Assembly: GCA_036270095.1 (NCBI GenBank)
Contig: DATBDE010000025.1
Coordinates: 1-32,869 of the forward strand
Length of the DNA stretch: 32,869 nucleotides
Direction of reading: 5' to 3'
Source: DATBDE01 sp036270095
GTDB taxonomy: Bacteria; Actinomycetota; Thermoleophilia; Solirubrobacterales; Solirubrobacteraceae
Below are positions 8,900-16,502 of this stretch, in pieces (position 1 is the stretch's first letter; each line of letters opens with the position of its first letter). The notes below the pieces were generated by a model. That model was not told the DNA's origin. It saw only the letters and a program-made list of their open reading frames with translations, and searched no databases. The position numbers were made by a program, and so were the translations under genes.

Positions 8900-9364
8900 G
8901 TGCTCTCGTGGCTGGCCAAGCAACTGCTGGACCGCAACCTCGCGCGGCTGAACGCCGGCGACTACAAGCCGCTGCTGCGGATGGACCACGACGACGTCCG
9001 CTTCCGCTTCCCCGGCGACAGCTCCTGGGCGACCGAGCTGCAGGGCAAGGACGAGCTCGGCCGCTGGCTGCAGCGGTTCGTCGACACCGGGCTGCAGATC
9101 TTCGCCGACGAGGTCGCCGTGGCCGGGCCGCCCTGGAACATGAAGCTCTGCATCCGCGGCCACGACTACCTGCGCACGCCGGAGGGCGAGACGATCTACG
9201 CGAACCGCTACGTGATCTGGGGCCACATGGCTTGGGGCAAGCTGCGCGACTACGAGGTCTACGAGGACACCCAGGCCAGCAAGGCCCTCGACGCCCACCT
9301 CCAGGCCGACGGTCAGGCCCGGAACAGCTCCTCGGTCAGCGCGGTGTCCTCGGTCCCGCGGTAG
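8900..9364 (+). CDS. SnoaL-like (NTF2 fold) protein
   Basis: A 154-residue protein of the SnoaL/ketosteroid-isomerase-like fold: an N-terminal helix (WLAKQLLDRNLARLNAGDY), the LLRMDHDDVRFRFPGD strand region, the GKDELGRWLQRF helix and the paired C-terminal strands ending in YANRYVIWGHMAWGKLRDYE. It is probably a small cytosolic enzyme or ligand binder; the substrate is not predictable. GTG start with a perfect AGGAGG 7 nt upstream. Its expression is probably controlled by the divergent TetR repressor. The family-like part ends near residue 135; the last residues (ARNSSSVSAVSSVPR) are read from sequence that also encodes the C-terminus of the convergent gene, giving a 52-nt tail-to-tail overlap. 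Confidence 0.8.
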   Translation: MLSWLAKQLLDRNLARLNAGDYKPLLRMDHDDVRFRFPGDSSWATELQGKDELGRWLQRFVDTGLQIFADEVAVAGPPWNMKLCIRGHDYLRTPEGETIYANRYVIWGHMAWGKLRDYEVYEDTQASKALDAHLQADGQARNSSSVSAVSSVPR

Positions 9365-9714
9365 TACTCGATCTGCCCGTCGCGGAAGCGGAAGTAGTGG
9401 TGCAGGCGCATCGTCCCCGACTTGCCCGTGGTCCGGACCGTGAGCCCGAAGTCGAGGAACGCGAAGACCTCGGTCTCGTTGGACGCGAACGAGAGCGGCG
9501 TGAACGCGGTGATCTCGACCGCTCCGCCGATGGCCTGGAAGAAGTCGGCCACGGCGTCCTTGCCGACACGCTGCCCATACCACGGCGCGACCGTCGAAGC
9601 GGTGTCGGCCGCCCAGTCCACGTCGTCGGTGAGCTTGTCGAGGATCGTGGGAACGTCGCCGGTCCCAAACGCCTCGTAGATCGTCTTGACGGTGGCCTCG
9701 TTGGCCTCGCTCAT
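9313..9714 (-). CDS. SnoaL-like (NTF2 fold) protein in the sigma factor operon
   Basis: A 133-residue SnoaL-like protein: N-terminal helix VKTIYEAFGTGDVPTILDKL, the TDDVDWAA strand start, WYGQRVGKDAVADFFQAIGG, and C-terminal strands VFAFLDFGLTVRTTGKSGT with HHYFRFRDGQIEYYRGTED. Proteins of this type are often found as small hydrolases, cyclases or unknown ligand binders. It follows the ECF41 sigma gene by 30 nt in the same direction, with GGGGAG before its ATG, so it is probably the second gene of that operon and expressed from the sigma-dependent promoter. Its 3' end overlaps the convergent SnoaL-like gene by 52 nt. Confidence 0.85.
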   Translation of the reverse strand: MSEANEATVKTIYEAFGTGDVPTILDKLTDDVDWAADTASTVAPWYGQRVGKDAVADFFQAIGGAVEITAFTPLSFASNETEVFAFLDFGLTVRTTGKSGTMRLHHYFRFRDGQIEYYRGTEDTALTEELFRA

Positions 9715-9744
9715 GGACCGCTCCCCGGGTCGGGATCTCAGACC

Positions 9745-10626
9745 CTATTCCAGTCTGTCGTCGAAGATGTCGAGCTCGAGGTCGCGCAGGCGCTCGGGGT
9801 CGGCCAGCAGGTCGATCTCGACGATCCGGCCCTCGGCGACCGTGAACCCGGCCACGGCGAACAGCCGCCCCTGGGGGGCCACGACAAAACCAGCCGCCCC
9901 GTTGACGAGCGCCGGGCGCGCCCACCCGGCCAAGCGGGCGAACGAGAGCACCCGCGCCGCCACCTGCTCGGCGCCGTGGAGCTCGACGCCGGCGGGTCCG
10001 CGATCGGCCCGCAGCACGGCATCGGGGTGCAGGATGGCGACGAGGCGGTCGAAGTCGCCGTCGCGCGCGGCGGCGAGGAAGGCGTCGACCAGCTCGCGCT
10101 GGCGCGCGCGGTCACGCTCGGGCTCGGGCACCGAGCCGCGCACCCGGCGCCGCGCGCGGCTCGCGAGCTGGCGGGCCGCAGCCGGCGAGCGGTCGACGAT
10201 GGGCGCGATCTCCTCGAACGGGACCGCGAACATGTCGTGGAGCACGAAGGCCAAGCGCTCGGCCGGCGCCAGGGTCTCCAGCACCACCAGCAGCGCGAGG
10301 CCGACCGCGTCGGACAGCAGCGCCTCGTGCTCGGGATGGGCTCCGTCTTCGCGGTCGACGATGGGCTCGGGCACGTGCGGGCCGAGCGGCTCCTCGCCGC
10401 GCGTGCGGCGCGTCCGCAGGACGTCCAAGCACACGCGCGCGAGCACGGTGGTCAGCCAGCCCTCGAGATTCTTTACCCCGGAGGCGTCGGCGCGGTTGAG
10501 GCGCAGCCACGCCTCTTGCACGGCATCGTCGGCCTCGCTGACCGAGCCGAGCATGCGATAGGCCACGGCGCGCAGGCGGGGGCGGTTGGTCTCGAAGCGG
10601 TCGGCGAGCAGTTCTGGTTCGTTCAT
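9745..10626 (-). CDS. sigJ: ECF41-type RNA polymerase sigma factor with C-terminal SnoaL-like domain
   Basis: A 293-residue sigma factor of the SigJ/ECF41 group. Region 2 spans residues 10-75 (AYRMLGSVSEADDAVQEAWL, then NLEGWLTTVLARVCLDVL), region 4 residues 105-165 (LAPAERLAFVLHDMFAVPFE, then APIVDRSPAAARQLASRARR), and residues 175-285 are a SnoaL-like domain. In this group that fused domain replaces an anti-sigma factor; the characteristic motif near the end (NPDKL in the family) appears as ADPERL (275-280). The gene is divergent from an EmrB-type exporter and leads a two-gene operon with a free SnoaL-like protein. TGTCACA-n16-CGTC elements lie upstream in both directions, pointing to autoregulation. 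ECF41 genes usually neighbour carboxymuconolactone decarboxylases, oxidoreductases or epimerases; none of these is directly beside it here. The symbol is by group resemblance. Confidence 0.9.
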   Translation of the reverse strand: MNEPELLADRFETNRPRLRAVAYRMLGSVSEADDAVQEAWLRLNRADASGVKNLEGWLTTVLARVCLDVLRTRRTRGEEPLGPHVPEPIVDREDGAHPEHEALLSDAVGLALLVVLETLAPAERLAFVLHDMFAVPFEEIAPIVDRSPAAARQLASRARRRVRGSVPEPERDRARQRELVDAFLAAARDGDFDRLVAILHPDAVLRADRGPAGVELHGAEQVAARVLSFARLAGWARPALVNGAAGFVVAPQGRLFAVAGFTVAEGRIVEIDLLADPERLRDLELDIFDDRLE

Positions 10627-10627
10627 C

Positions 10628-10654
10628 CGTCACATTCCGTCGTCGTGGTCCGTC
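10628..10654 (+). promoter_or_regulatory. ECF41-type promoter towards the exporter gene
   Basis: CGTCACA (10628-10634), a 16-nt spacer, then CGTC (10651-10654). The reported ECF41 promoter consensus is TGTCACA in the -35 region and CGTC in the -10 region with about this spacing, so one base differs. Transcription would start near 10660, about 43 nt before the exporter ATG, leaving its AAGGAG ribosome site (10689-10694) on the leader. Confidence 0.65.
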
Positions 10655-10662
10655 AAGGGAGT

Positions 10663-10689
10663 GACGCATGAAAACCGGAGGATGTGACA
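10663..10689 (-). promoter_or_regulatory. ECF41-type promoter towards the sigma factor operon
   Basis: Read on the minus strand: TGTCACA (10689-10683), a 16-nt spacer, CGTC (10666-10663), a perfect match to the published ECF41 -35 and -10 elements. Transcription would start near 10657, about 30 nt before the sigma factor ATG, so the sigma factor probably drives its own operon. The -35 box shares its edge with the exporter's ribosome binding site. Confidence 0.7.
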
Positions 10690-10702
10690 AGGAGCCCTGA
10701 AC

Positions 10703-12253
10703 ATGGAACGCAAGTGGTGGACCCTGATAGCCGTCTCGACGGCGACCTTCATGTTGTTGCTCGACATCACGGTGGTCAACGTCGCGCTGCCGTCGATCCG
10801 CAAGGACCTGGGCGCGAGCTTCACCGATCTGCAGTGGGTCGTCGACGCCTACGCGCTGACGCTCGCCGCGCTGGTGCTCACGGCGGGGTCGCTGGCCGAC
10901 CGTCTCGGGCGCCGGCGGGTGTTCATCGTCGGGCTGGGGATCTTCTCGGCCGCCTCGCTGCTGTGCGCGTTGTCGCCCGACGCGACCTTCCTGAACCTGG
11001 CGCGCGCAGTGCAGGGCGTCGGCGGCGCGGTGATGTTCGCGGTGTCGCTGGCGCTCATCGCGCAGGAGTTCACGGCCGGCCGTGAGCGCGGCATGGCCAT
11101 GGGCATGTACGGCGCGACCATCGGCGTCGCCGTCGCGATCGGCCCGCTCGTCGGCGGTGCGCTGACCGACTCCCTGGGTTGGCAGTCGATCTTCTACCTC
11201 AACGTGCCCATCGGGCTGGCGGCGATCGCCATCACCGCCCTGCGGGTGCGCGAGAGCCGGGACCCCAACGCGACCGGCGTGGACTGGCTCGGGGTGGTCA
11301 CGTTCAGCGTGGCGCTGTTCCTGCTCGTCCTTGCCCTCGTGCGCGGCAACGACGAGGGCTGGGGCAGCACGACGATCGTGGCGTCGTTCGTGGGCGCCGC
11401 GGTGCTGCTCGCCGCCTTCGTGGCTATCGAGGCGCGCGTGCGCGAGCCGATGCTCCCGCTGCAGCTCTTCCGCCGGCCGGCGTTCACCGGCGTGCAGCTG
11501 GCGGCGTTCGCGGTGTCGAGCTCGATCTTCGCCCTGTTCCTCTACCTCTCGCTGTACCTGCAGAACTACCTCGGCTTCTCGCCGTTCGACGCCGGGCTGC
11601 GCTACCTGCCGACGACCGTCGTGAGCTTCATCGCCGCCCCGATCGCCGGCCTGCTGCTTTCGCGGGTGCAGGCGCGCGTGCTCCTGAGCTTCTCGCTCGG
11701 CGCCGTGGGCGTCGGGCTGCTGCTCATGGGCGGCCTGGACGTGGGCTCCGACTGGACCGCGCTGCTCGGCGGCTTCCTCGTCGTCGGCGCCGGCGTCGGG
11801 CTGATCAACCCGGTCATCGCCGACGTGGCGGTCAGCGTGGTGCCGAGGGAGCAGAGCGGCATGGCGGCCGGCATCAACGACACCTTCCGCCAGGTTGGCG
11901 TGGCGGTGGGGATCGCGGTGTGGGGCGCGATCTTCGTCGGCGAAGGCGCGAGCAAGGTGGCGGCGCTGACCGCGGGCACGCCCGCCGCGGTCGGCGACCG
12001 CCCGCGCGAGATCGTCGAGGCTGCCTCCTCGGGCAACCTCAACCAGGTGCTGGCGTCGGCGCCGCCCGGCTCGCGCGCGACCATCGTCCACGCGGCGCGC
12101 GAGGGCTTCCTGAGCGGGCTCAACGAGATCCTGCTCATCGGCGGCCTCGTGTGCTTCGTCGGCGCGGTGCTGGCGCTGGTGCTCGTGCGCGAGAGCGACA
12201 TCGAGCGCGAGCCCGAGCCGGTGGGCGTGCCCGAGGCGGCCGTCGCCGCCTGA
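10703..12253 (+). CDS. MFS drug exporter, EmrB/QacA (DHA2) family, 14 membrane helices
   Basis: A 516-residue proton-coupled multidrug or toxin exporter of the inner membrane. The first helix carries LDITVVNVALPSI (family motif D1, Asp21), the loop between helices 2 and 3 has motif A (GSLADRLGRRR, 62-72), and helix 5 has the antiporter motif C (GATIGVAVAIGPLVGG). The length and hydrophobic pattern fit 14 helices. ATG at 10703 with AAGGAG 8 nt before it. It is transcribed away from the ECF41 sigma operon and preceded by an ECF41-like promoter, so it is the probable output of that sigma factor, for example export of a compound sensed through the SnoaL-like domain (inference). Confidence 0.92.
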   Translation: MERKWWTLIAVSTATFMLLLDITVVNVALPSIRKDLGASFTDLQWVVDAYALTLAALVLTAGSLADRLGRRRVFIVGLGIFSAASLLCALSPDATFLNLARAVQGVGGAVMFAVSLALIAQEFTAGRERGMAMGMYGATIGVAVAIGPLVGGALTDSLGWQSIFYLNVPIGLAAIAITALRVRESRDPNATGVDWLGVVTFSVALFLLVLALVRGNDEGWGSTTIVASFVGAAVLLAAFVAIEARVREPMLPLQLFRRPAFTGVQLAAFAVSSSIFALFLYLSLYLQNYLGFSPFDAGLRYLPTTVVSFIAAPIAGLLLSRVQARVLLSFSLGAVGVGLLLMGGLDVGSDWTALLGGFLVVGAGVGLINPVIADVAVSVVPREQSGMAAGINDTFRQVGVAVGIAVWGAIFVGEGASKVAALTAGTPAAVGDRPREIVEAASSGNLNQVLASAPPGSRATIVHAAREGFLSGLNEILLIGGLVCFVGAVLALVLVRESDIEREPEPVGVPEAAVAA

Positions 12254-12283
12254 TTCGATTCTCCGCCGTGGAGTTACGCGGAG

Positions 12284-12335
12284 ACGATGCTGCGGGACTG
12301 AACGAGCGGGCGCGGAGCCTGCGCCGCAGCATCGT
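12284..12335. terminator. Long hairpin between convergent exporter and tetR genes
   Basis: ACGATGCTGCGG (12284-12295) and CCGCAGCATCGT (12324-12335) are perfect 12-bp complements around a 28-nt loop. It lies in the 116-nt gap between two gene ends that face each other. No U-rich tract follows on either strand, so a bidirectional terminator is likely but unproven. The rest of the gap shows nothing else. Confidence 0.5.
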
Positions 12336-12369
12336 TTCGCTCCGTCCCCGCGCGCCCGGGGAGCTAGAG

Positions 12370-12960
12370 CTACTCGGGCAGGCGTCCGGTGAGGTGGCGT
12401 TGCAGGGCGGGGCCCAGGACCGCGATCACGGCCTCAGAGTCCATCGAGGCCAGCGGCTCGAAGCGCATGACGTAGCGGATGATCCCGAGCCCGACGAGCT
12501 GCGACGACGTAAGGCTCGTGCGCAGCTCGGGCCGGTCGATGCGCAGCCCTTCGGCGAGGGGCCCGAAGAAGCGGGTTGACAGGAAGTCGCGGAACAGGCG
12601 CGCGGTCGACTCCTGGGAGAGCGCGGTGCGCAGGAGCGCGACGATGGGGTTGCGGCCGGCCTCGGCATCCCAGGTGGTGACGAACAATCGCGCCAGCCGC
12701 TCGCCCACCGCGGAGCGTTTGCCGACGAGCAGCTCGGCCACCGCCTCGTCGGGGTCGAACGGCCACTGCACGACCTCGGCGAAGAGCGCCTCCTTGGACC
12801 CGTGAAAGTGCATGACGAGCGCGGGGTCGACGCCCGCCTCGGTCGCAATCGAGCGGATCGTGGCCGCCTCGTAGCCGCGGTCGGCGAACTGGCGCCGGGC
12901 CGCCTCGGCGATCGCCTGCCTGGTGTCGCCGCCGCCGCGGCGCCGTCCCGTCCTGGCCAT
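12370..12960 (-). CDS. TetR family transcriptional repressor
   Basis: A 196-residue repressor. After a basic N-terminus (RTGRRRGGGDTRQAI) the DNA-binding domain spans residues 12-60 (AAATIRS-like helix: EAATIRSIATEAGVDPALVM, then HFHGSKEALF). The C-terminal domain contains LLRTALSQESTARLFRDFLS and the QLVGLGIIRYVMRFEPLAS segment found in actinobacterial TetR proteins that control membrane exporters. It is transcribed away from the membrane-protein/epimerase row beginning at 13030; two inverted repeats between them are its likely operators. The gene is intact, whereas every gene of the row it appears to control is broken. ATG at 12960. Confidence 0.88.
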   Translation of the reverse strand: MARTGRRRGGGDTRQAIAEAARRQFADRGYEAATIRSIATEAGVDPALVMHFHGSKEALFAEVVQWPFDPDEAVAELLVGKRSAVGERLARLFVTTWDAEAGRNPIVALLRTALSQESTARLFRDFLSTRFFGPLAEGLRIDRPELRTSLTSSQLVGLGIIRYVMRFEPLASMDSEAVIAVLGPALQRHLTGRLPE

Positions 12961-12986
12961 CCGTGTCCCTTTCGTCGACCGCGGAA

Positions 12987-13033
12987 TTCGTCTTGACGAA
13001 TAATATCAACGCTGTGGAGTTCATCAGCGTTGA
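12987..13033. promoter_or_regulatory. Two inverted repeats, probable TetR operators
   Basis: TTCGTC-TT-GACGAA (12987-13000) and TCAACGCTG-n10-CAGCGTTGA (13006-13014 with 13025-13033) lie 5 nt apart in the gap between the divergent tetR gene and the membrane-protein gene. The second has perfect 9-bp arms, a size and shape normal for a TetR dimer site, and its right arm covers the TTG start of the membrane-protein gene. The intervening TAATAT is the only AT-rich patch, so a promoter probably lies here. Confidence 0.6.
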
Positions 13034-14018
13034 GTTCTGTCACCGTTCCCGTCGACTCCCCGCCCGGTCTGGCCCGGCGCCTGCTGCCGCCGCTTCTCGG
13101 CGGCACGCTGCTGGCGTGCGCGTTCGTCGGCCTGTTCACGGTCGCCGTGCACGCCCCTACGCCCAACGACGTGCGGGTGGCGGTCGTGGCGCCGGCGCCG
13201 CTGCAAGTCCGCGTCGCCGCCGGCCTCGACCGCGCCGCGCCCGGCGGGTTCGACCTCGTCCGCTACGGCTCGGAGGCGGCGGCGCGCGCCGCCCTGCGCG
13301 ACCAGGACGTCAGCGGCGTGCTCGTGGTCGCCGGCCCCCGGCCGCGGCTACTGGTCGCCAGCGCGTCGGGGGCGCCGACGGCGGCCGTGGTGCGCTCGGC
13401 GGTCGGCGCCGCGGCAGGCCCGCACGTCACCGTCGCGGACGTCCGGCCCCTGCCACCCAGCGACGCGCGCGGACTGTCGACCTTCATCCTCGTGGCCGGG
13501 ACGACGCTCGGGAGCCTGCTCTTCGGAGCGCTGCTCTTCGTGCTCGCGCGCGACGTGAGCACAGCGGTGCTGGTGGCCACGCTCGTGGCGCTCGCCGTCC
13601 TGGTCGGCGTGGTCGTGGCCGTCACCGTGGACCAGGTCGTGGGTGCGGTCACCGGCGCGTTCGGCGCGGTCGCCGGGGTCGCGGCGCTGCTGTCGCTCGC
13701 CGTCGCCGCCCCGGCCGCCGCGTTGAGCCGTCTGCTCGGCCCGGCGGGCATCGCCCTGGCCGCGATCCTCGTGCTGCTGCTGTCGCTGGCGAGCTCCGGC
13801 GGCTCGGTCGGCCCGCAGATGGTTCCCGACTTCTTCTCCACGCTCTCCGGCGTCCTGCCGGCGGGCGCGGCGCAGCGTGCCCTGCGCAGCGTCGTCTACT
13901 TCGACGGCGACGCCGTCGCGGGCCCCCTGGCGGTGCTCGGGCGTGGGCGCTCGGCGGCCTGCTGCTCGAGGTCGGCGCCAACCGAACGCGAATCGCAACG
14001 AAGGAGCGTGTGGCATGA
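13030..14018 (+). pseudogene. YhgE/ABC-2-like membrane protein, frameshifted near its end
   Basis: A protein of about 330 residues with one N-terminal membrane helix (LLPPLLGGTLLACAFVGLFT), an extracytoplasmic domain (residues 45-155) and five or six C-terminal helices, the layout of YhgE/Pip- or ABC-2-type permease-like exporters. It runs in one frame from a TTG at 13030 to PLAVLG near 13943. There the frame must slip by one base to read WALGGLLLEVGANRTRIATK and ERVA, ending at the TGA 14016-14018, which overlaps the next ATG (ATGA) as expected of the original gene. Without the slip the product gets an unrelated 50-residue tail. One deleted base explains it, by mutation or sequence error. 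It lies downstream of TetR-type operators. Confidence 0.7.
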
Positions 14019-14976
14019 AGGTGTTCCTGGCCGGTGCGACCGGCGCCGTCGGACGACGGCTCATCCCGCTGCTGACCGATCGCCGCCATGAGGTGGTGGC
14101 GATGAGCCGCTCGGACCGCAACCACAGCCTCATCCGCGCGCTGGGCGCCGAGCCGGTGGTGGCCGACGTCCTCGACAAGGCCGCGGTGATGGCCGCCGTG
14201 GTCGGCGCCGAGCCCGAGGTCGTCATCCACGAGCTCACGGCGCTGCGCGGCGTGACCAGCGTGCGGCGCTGGGACCACGAGTTCGCGCTCACCAACCGCT
14301 TGCGCACCGAGGGGCTCGACCACCTGCTCGAGGCCGCGCGCACGGTGGGCGCGCGGCGGTTCGTGGCCCAGAGCTTCGGCAACTGGAACTACGAGCGTCG
14401 CGGCGGCCCGGTCAAGGCCGAGGACGACCCGCTCGATCCCGACCCGCCCGCCAGCATGGCGCGCTCGCTGGCGGCGATCCGCCACCTCGAGCGGGCGACG
14501 CTGGCACACGACGACATCGCGGGCGTCGTGCTCCGCTACGCCAACCTCTACGGGGCTGGCGCGGCCATGCCGACCTTCATGGAGGCGCTGCGCGCGCACA
14601 CGCTGCCGCTGGTCGGCGACGGCGCCGGCGTGTGGTCGTTCGTACACGTCGACGATGCCGCGGCGGCCACCGCCCTGGCGGTCGAAGGCGAGCGTGACCG
14701 GGACCTTCAACGTGGCCGACGACGAGCCGGCCGCGGCTCGCGTGTGGCTCCCCGAGCTCGCGCGCGCGCTGGGCGCGCCGGCGCCGCGGCACGTGCCGAC
14801 GTGGCTCGGGCGCGTGGCCGCGGCGAGGCCGGCGTCTCGCTGTTCACGCAGATTCGCGGGGCCGCCAACGAAAGGCAAGGCACAAGCTCGGCTGGCATCC
14901 GGACTTCCCGACCTGGCGCGAGGGCTTCAGGGCCGCGCTGGCGGCACGCGCCGATGCGACGGCGGTGGCCGCCTGA
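14015..14976 (+). pseudogene. NAD(P)-dependent epimerase/dehydratase-like protein, multiply frameshifted
   Basis: An extended short-chain dehydrogenase. The ATG at 14015 (AAGGAG 8 nt before) opens with MKVFLAGATGAVGRRLIPLL, the GxxGxxG nucleotide-binding loop; SFGNWNY stands where the active-site Ser/Tyr segment is expected. The first frame is good to TALAVEG (about 14690). Homology resumes in a second frame (VTGTFNVADDEPAAARVWLP, to about 14815), then returns to the first (GEAGVSLFTQIRGAANE, to about 14870), then in a third (KLGWHPDFPTWREGFRAAL to the TGA at 14974-14976). Three indels within 200 bases break it. The final TGA overlaps the next ATG, so the original operon layout is kept. Confidence 0.75.
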
Positions 14977-15542
14977 TGCGCCTGCTCCTGACCGGCGGCA
15001 CCGGCGCGCTCGGGCGCGCGGTGCTTCCCTTGCCGCCGCGGCCGGGCACGACCTGCGCGTGCCCACGCGCGACCAGCTCGACGTGTTCGACCCCGACGCC
15101 GTGGCGCGGGCCGTGCGCCACGTCGACGCGGTGCTGCACCTGGCCACGCGCATTCGCCCGCTCGAGGAGCTCGACAAGCCCGAGCGGTGGCACGAGAACG
15201 CCGGCCACCGAGGACACGCCCGTCGCCGAGGTCTCCTCCATCCTGCGCTCGGCCCTGGCTGCCGAGGGCCACACCGACCGCTTCGCGCGCACCGGCCGGC
15301 GCGGGGTGGTGCTGCGGCTCGGCCTGCTCGACGGGCCGGGGACCGGCAACGACGAGCCGGTCCCGGCGCTCGGCGCGACGCTGCACGTAGAGGACGCGGC
15401 CGGCGCCCACCTGGCGGCGCTGGAGCTCGCGAGCGGCATCTACAACGTCGGCCGCGACGGCGAGCGGGTCTCCAACCGGCGCTTCGTCGCCGCGGCCGGG
15501 TGGCAGCCACGGCCGGGGATGGTCGGCGCCGTGTCGAGGTGA
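14976..15542 (+). pseudogene. Second NAD-dependent epimerase-like gene, frameshifted and internally deleted
   Basis: Starts at 14976 with MRLLLTGGTGALGRAVLPL (GxxGxxG loop), slips by one base near 15030 to continue as AAAGHDLRVPTRDQLDVFDP and VDAVLHLATRIRPLEEL to about 15205, then returns to the first frame with TEDTPVAEVSSILRSAL, GVVLRLGLLDGPGTG and a normal-looking end (SNRRFVAAAGWQPR). At 189 codons it is about 100 short of the family: the stretch between the HENA motif and TEDTPV, which should carry the active-site segment, is missing, so a deletion of roughly 300 bases joined at about 15200 is likely. Cannot encode a working enzyme as written. Confidence 0.7.
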
Positions 15543-15551
15543 CATGGCGGC

Positions 15552-16475
15552 GTGGAGCTCGGCGTCCATCTGCCACTGATGCAGCTGGACCCGGAGCCGC
15601 TGTCGCCGCAGCGGCTGGGCGCGGCGGTCGACGCCGCCCGGGACTGCGGCTTTGCCGCCGTCGCCGCCAACGACCACTTCGTCTTCGCGGCGCCGTGGCT
15701 GGACGGGCCGACCGCGCTGGCGAGCGTGATCGAGCGCTCGGGCGCGCTGGAGCTCGCGACGACGATCGCGCTCGCCGTGCCGCGATCCCCGGTACCGCTG
15801 GCCAAGGCGCTGGGCGCCATCGACCTGCTCTCGGGAGGCCGCCTTGTGGCAGCACTCGGGCCGGGGTCCTCGCCGCGCGACTACGAGGCCGTAGGCGTCT
15901 CCTTTGCGGAGCGCCGGGGCGCTTCGACGAGGCGATCCCGACGGTGCGGGCCCTCCTCGCGCAGGAGCCATGCCCGCCCGACGCGCATTACTGCGCGCTG
16001 CCGCCCGACCTCGTGCTCGCCCCCGGCCCGCGCGCGATCCCGTTGTGGGTCGCGAGCTGGGGCTCGCCGGCCGGCCTGGCGCGCGTGGCCCAGGCCGGCG
16101 ACGGCTGGCTGGCCTCCGCCTACAACACGACGCCGGAGCGGTTCGCGGGCGCGCGCGCCGAGCTCTCGCGTGGCGACTCACCGAGCGGGGCCGCGAGGCC
16201 GAGGGGTTCCCCAGCGCGCTGGCCACGATGTGGACCTGGGTGACCGAGGACGCGGCCGAGCGCGACCGCGTGCTCGCCGACGTGCTCGCGCCGGTCGTGC
16301 GCCGCGCCGCACATCTGCATCGGCTCGGCCGCGCACTGCGCCGAGGTGCTGTCGCGCTACGCGCAGGCCGGCTGCGAGCGCGTCTATCTGTGGCCGCTCG
16401 GCGACGAGCGCCGCCAGCTCGAGCTCGTGGCCAGCGGTGGCGCCGCAGGTCGACGATGGGGGGCCTGATCTCTAG
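15552..16475 (+). pseudogene. Luciferase-like F420/FMN monooxygenase, multiply frameshifted
   Basis: A bacterial-luciferase-family (LLM) oxidoreductase. GTG at 15552 with GAGGTGA upstream; ELGVHLPLM, GFAAVAANDHFVF, LATTIALAVPRSPVPLAKAL and GGRLVAALGPGSSPRDYEAV are typical. Near 15915 the frame slips (then RFDEAIPTVRALLAQE, PLWVASWGSPAGLARVAQAG), near 16175 again (LTERGREAEGFPSALATMWT), near 16305 again (CIGSAAHCAEVLSRYAQAG, RVYLWPLGDERRQLELV) and near 16430 once more (VAPQVDDGGPDL, stop TAG 16473-16475). Put together it would be about 305 residues, a normal length. Such enzymes oxidise diverse substrates with F420 or FMN; the substrate is unknown. It is the last gene of the broken row. Confidence 0.7.
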
Positions 16476-16481
16476 CCGCTG

Positions 16482-16502
16482 TCCCCCGAGAATCCCCCGA
16501 GA
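16482..16502. repeat. Two tandem copies of TCCCCCGAGA
   Basis: TCCCCCGAGA occurs at 16482-16491 and 16493-16502, an 11-nt period, just after the end of the broken monooxygenase gene and within the 3' part of the recombinase remnant. It may be part of a former attachment or arm-binding region, but no matching copy elsewhere was found by eye. Confidence 0.6.

Noticed and set aside
10112..12091. Long open frame antisense to the exporter and sigma genes
   Set aside because: Its low-complexity Arg/His/Glu/Gly-rich translation is what high-GC coding DNA gives on the opposite strand; the exporter and sigma factor are certain in the other frames.
13037..13060. A further ECF41-like site (TGTCACC) near the second tetR gene
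   Set aside because: The following CGTC is far too close for a 16-nt spacer, so it is not a promoter of this type.
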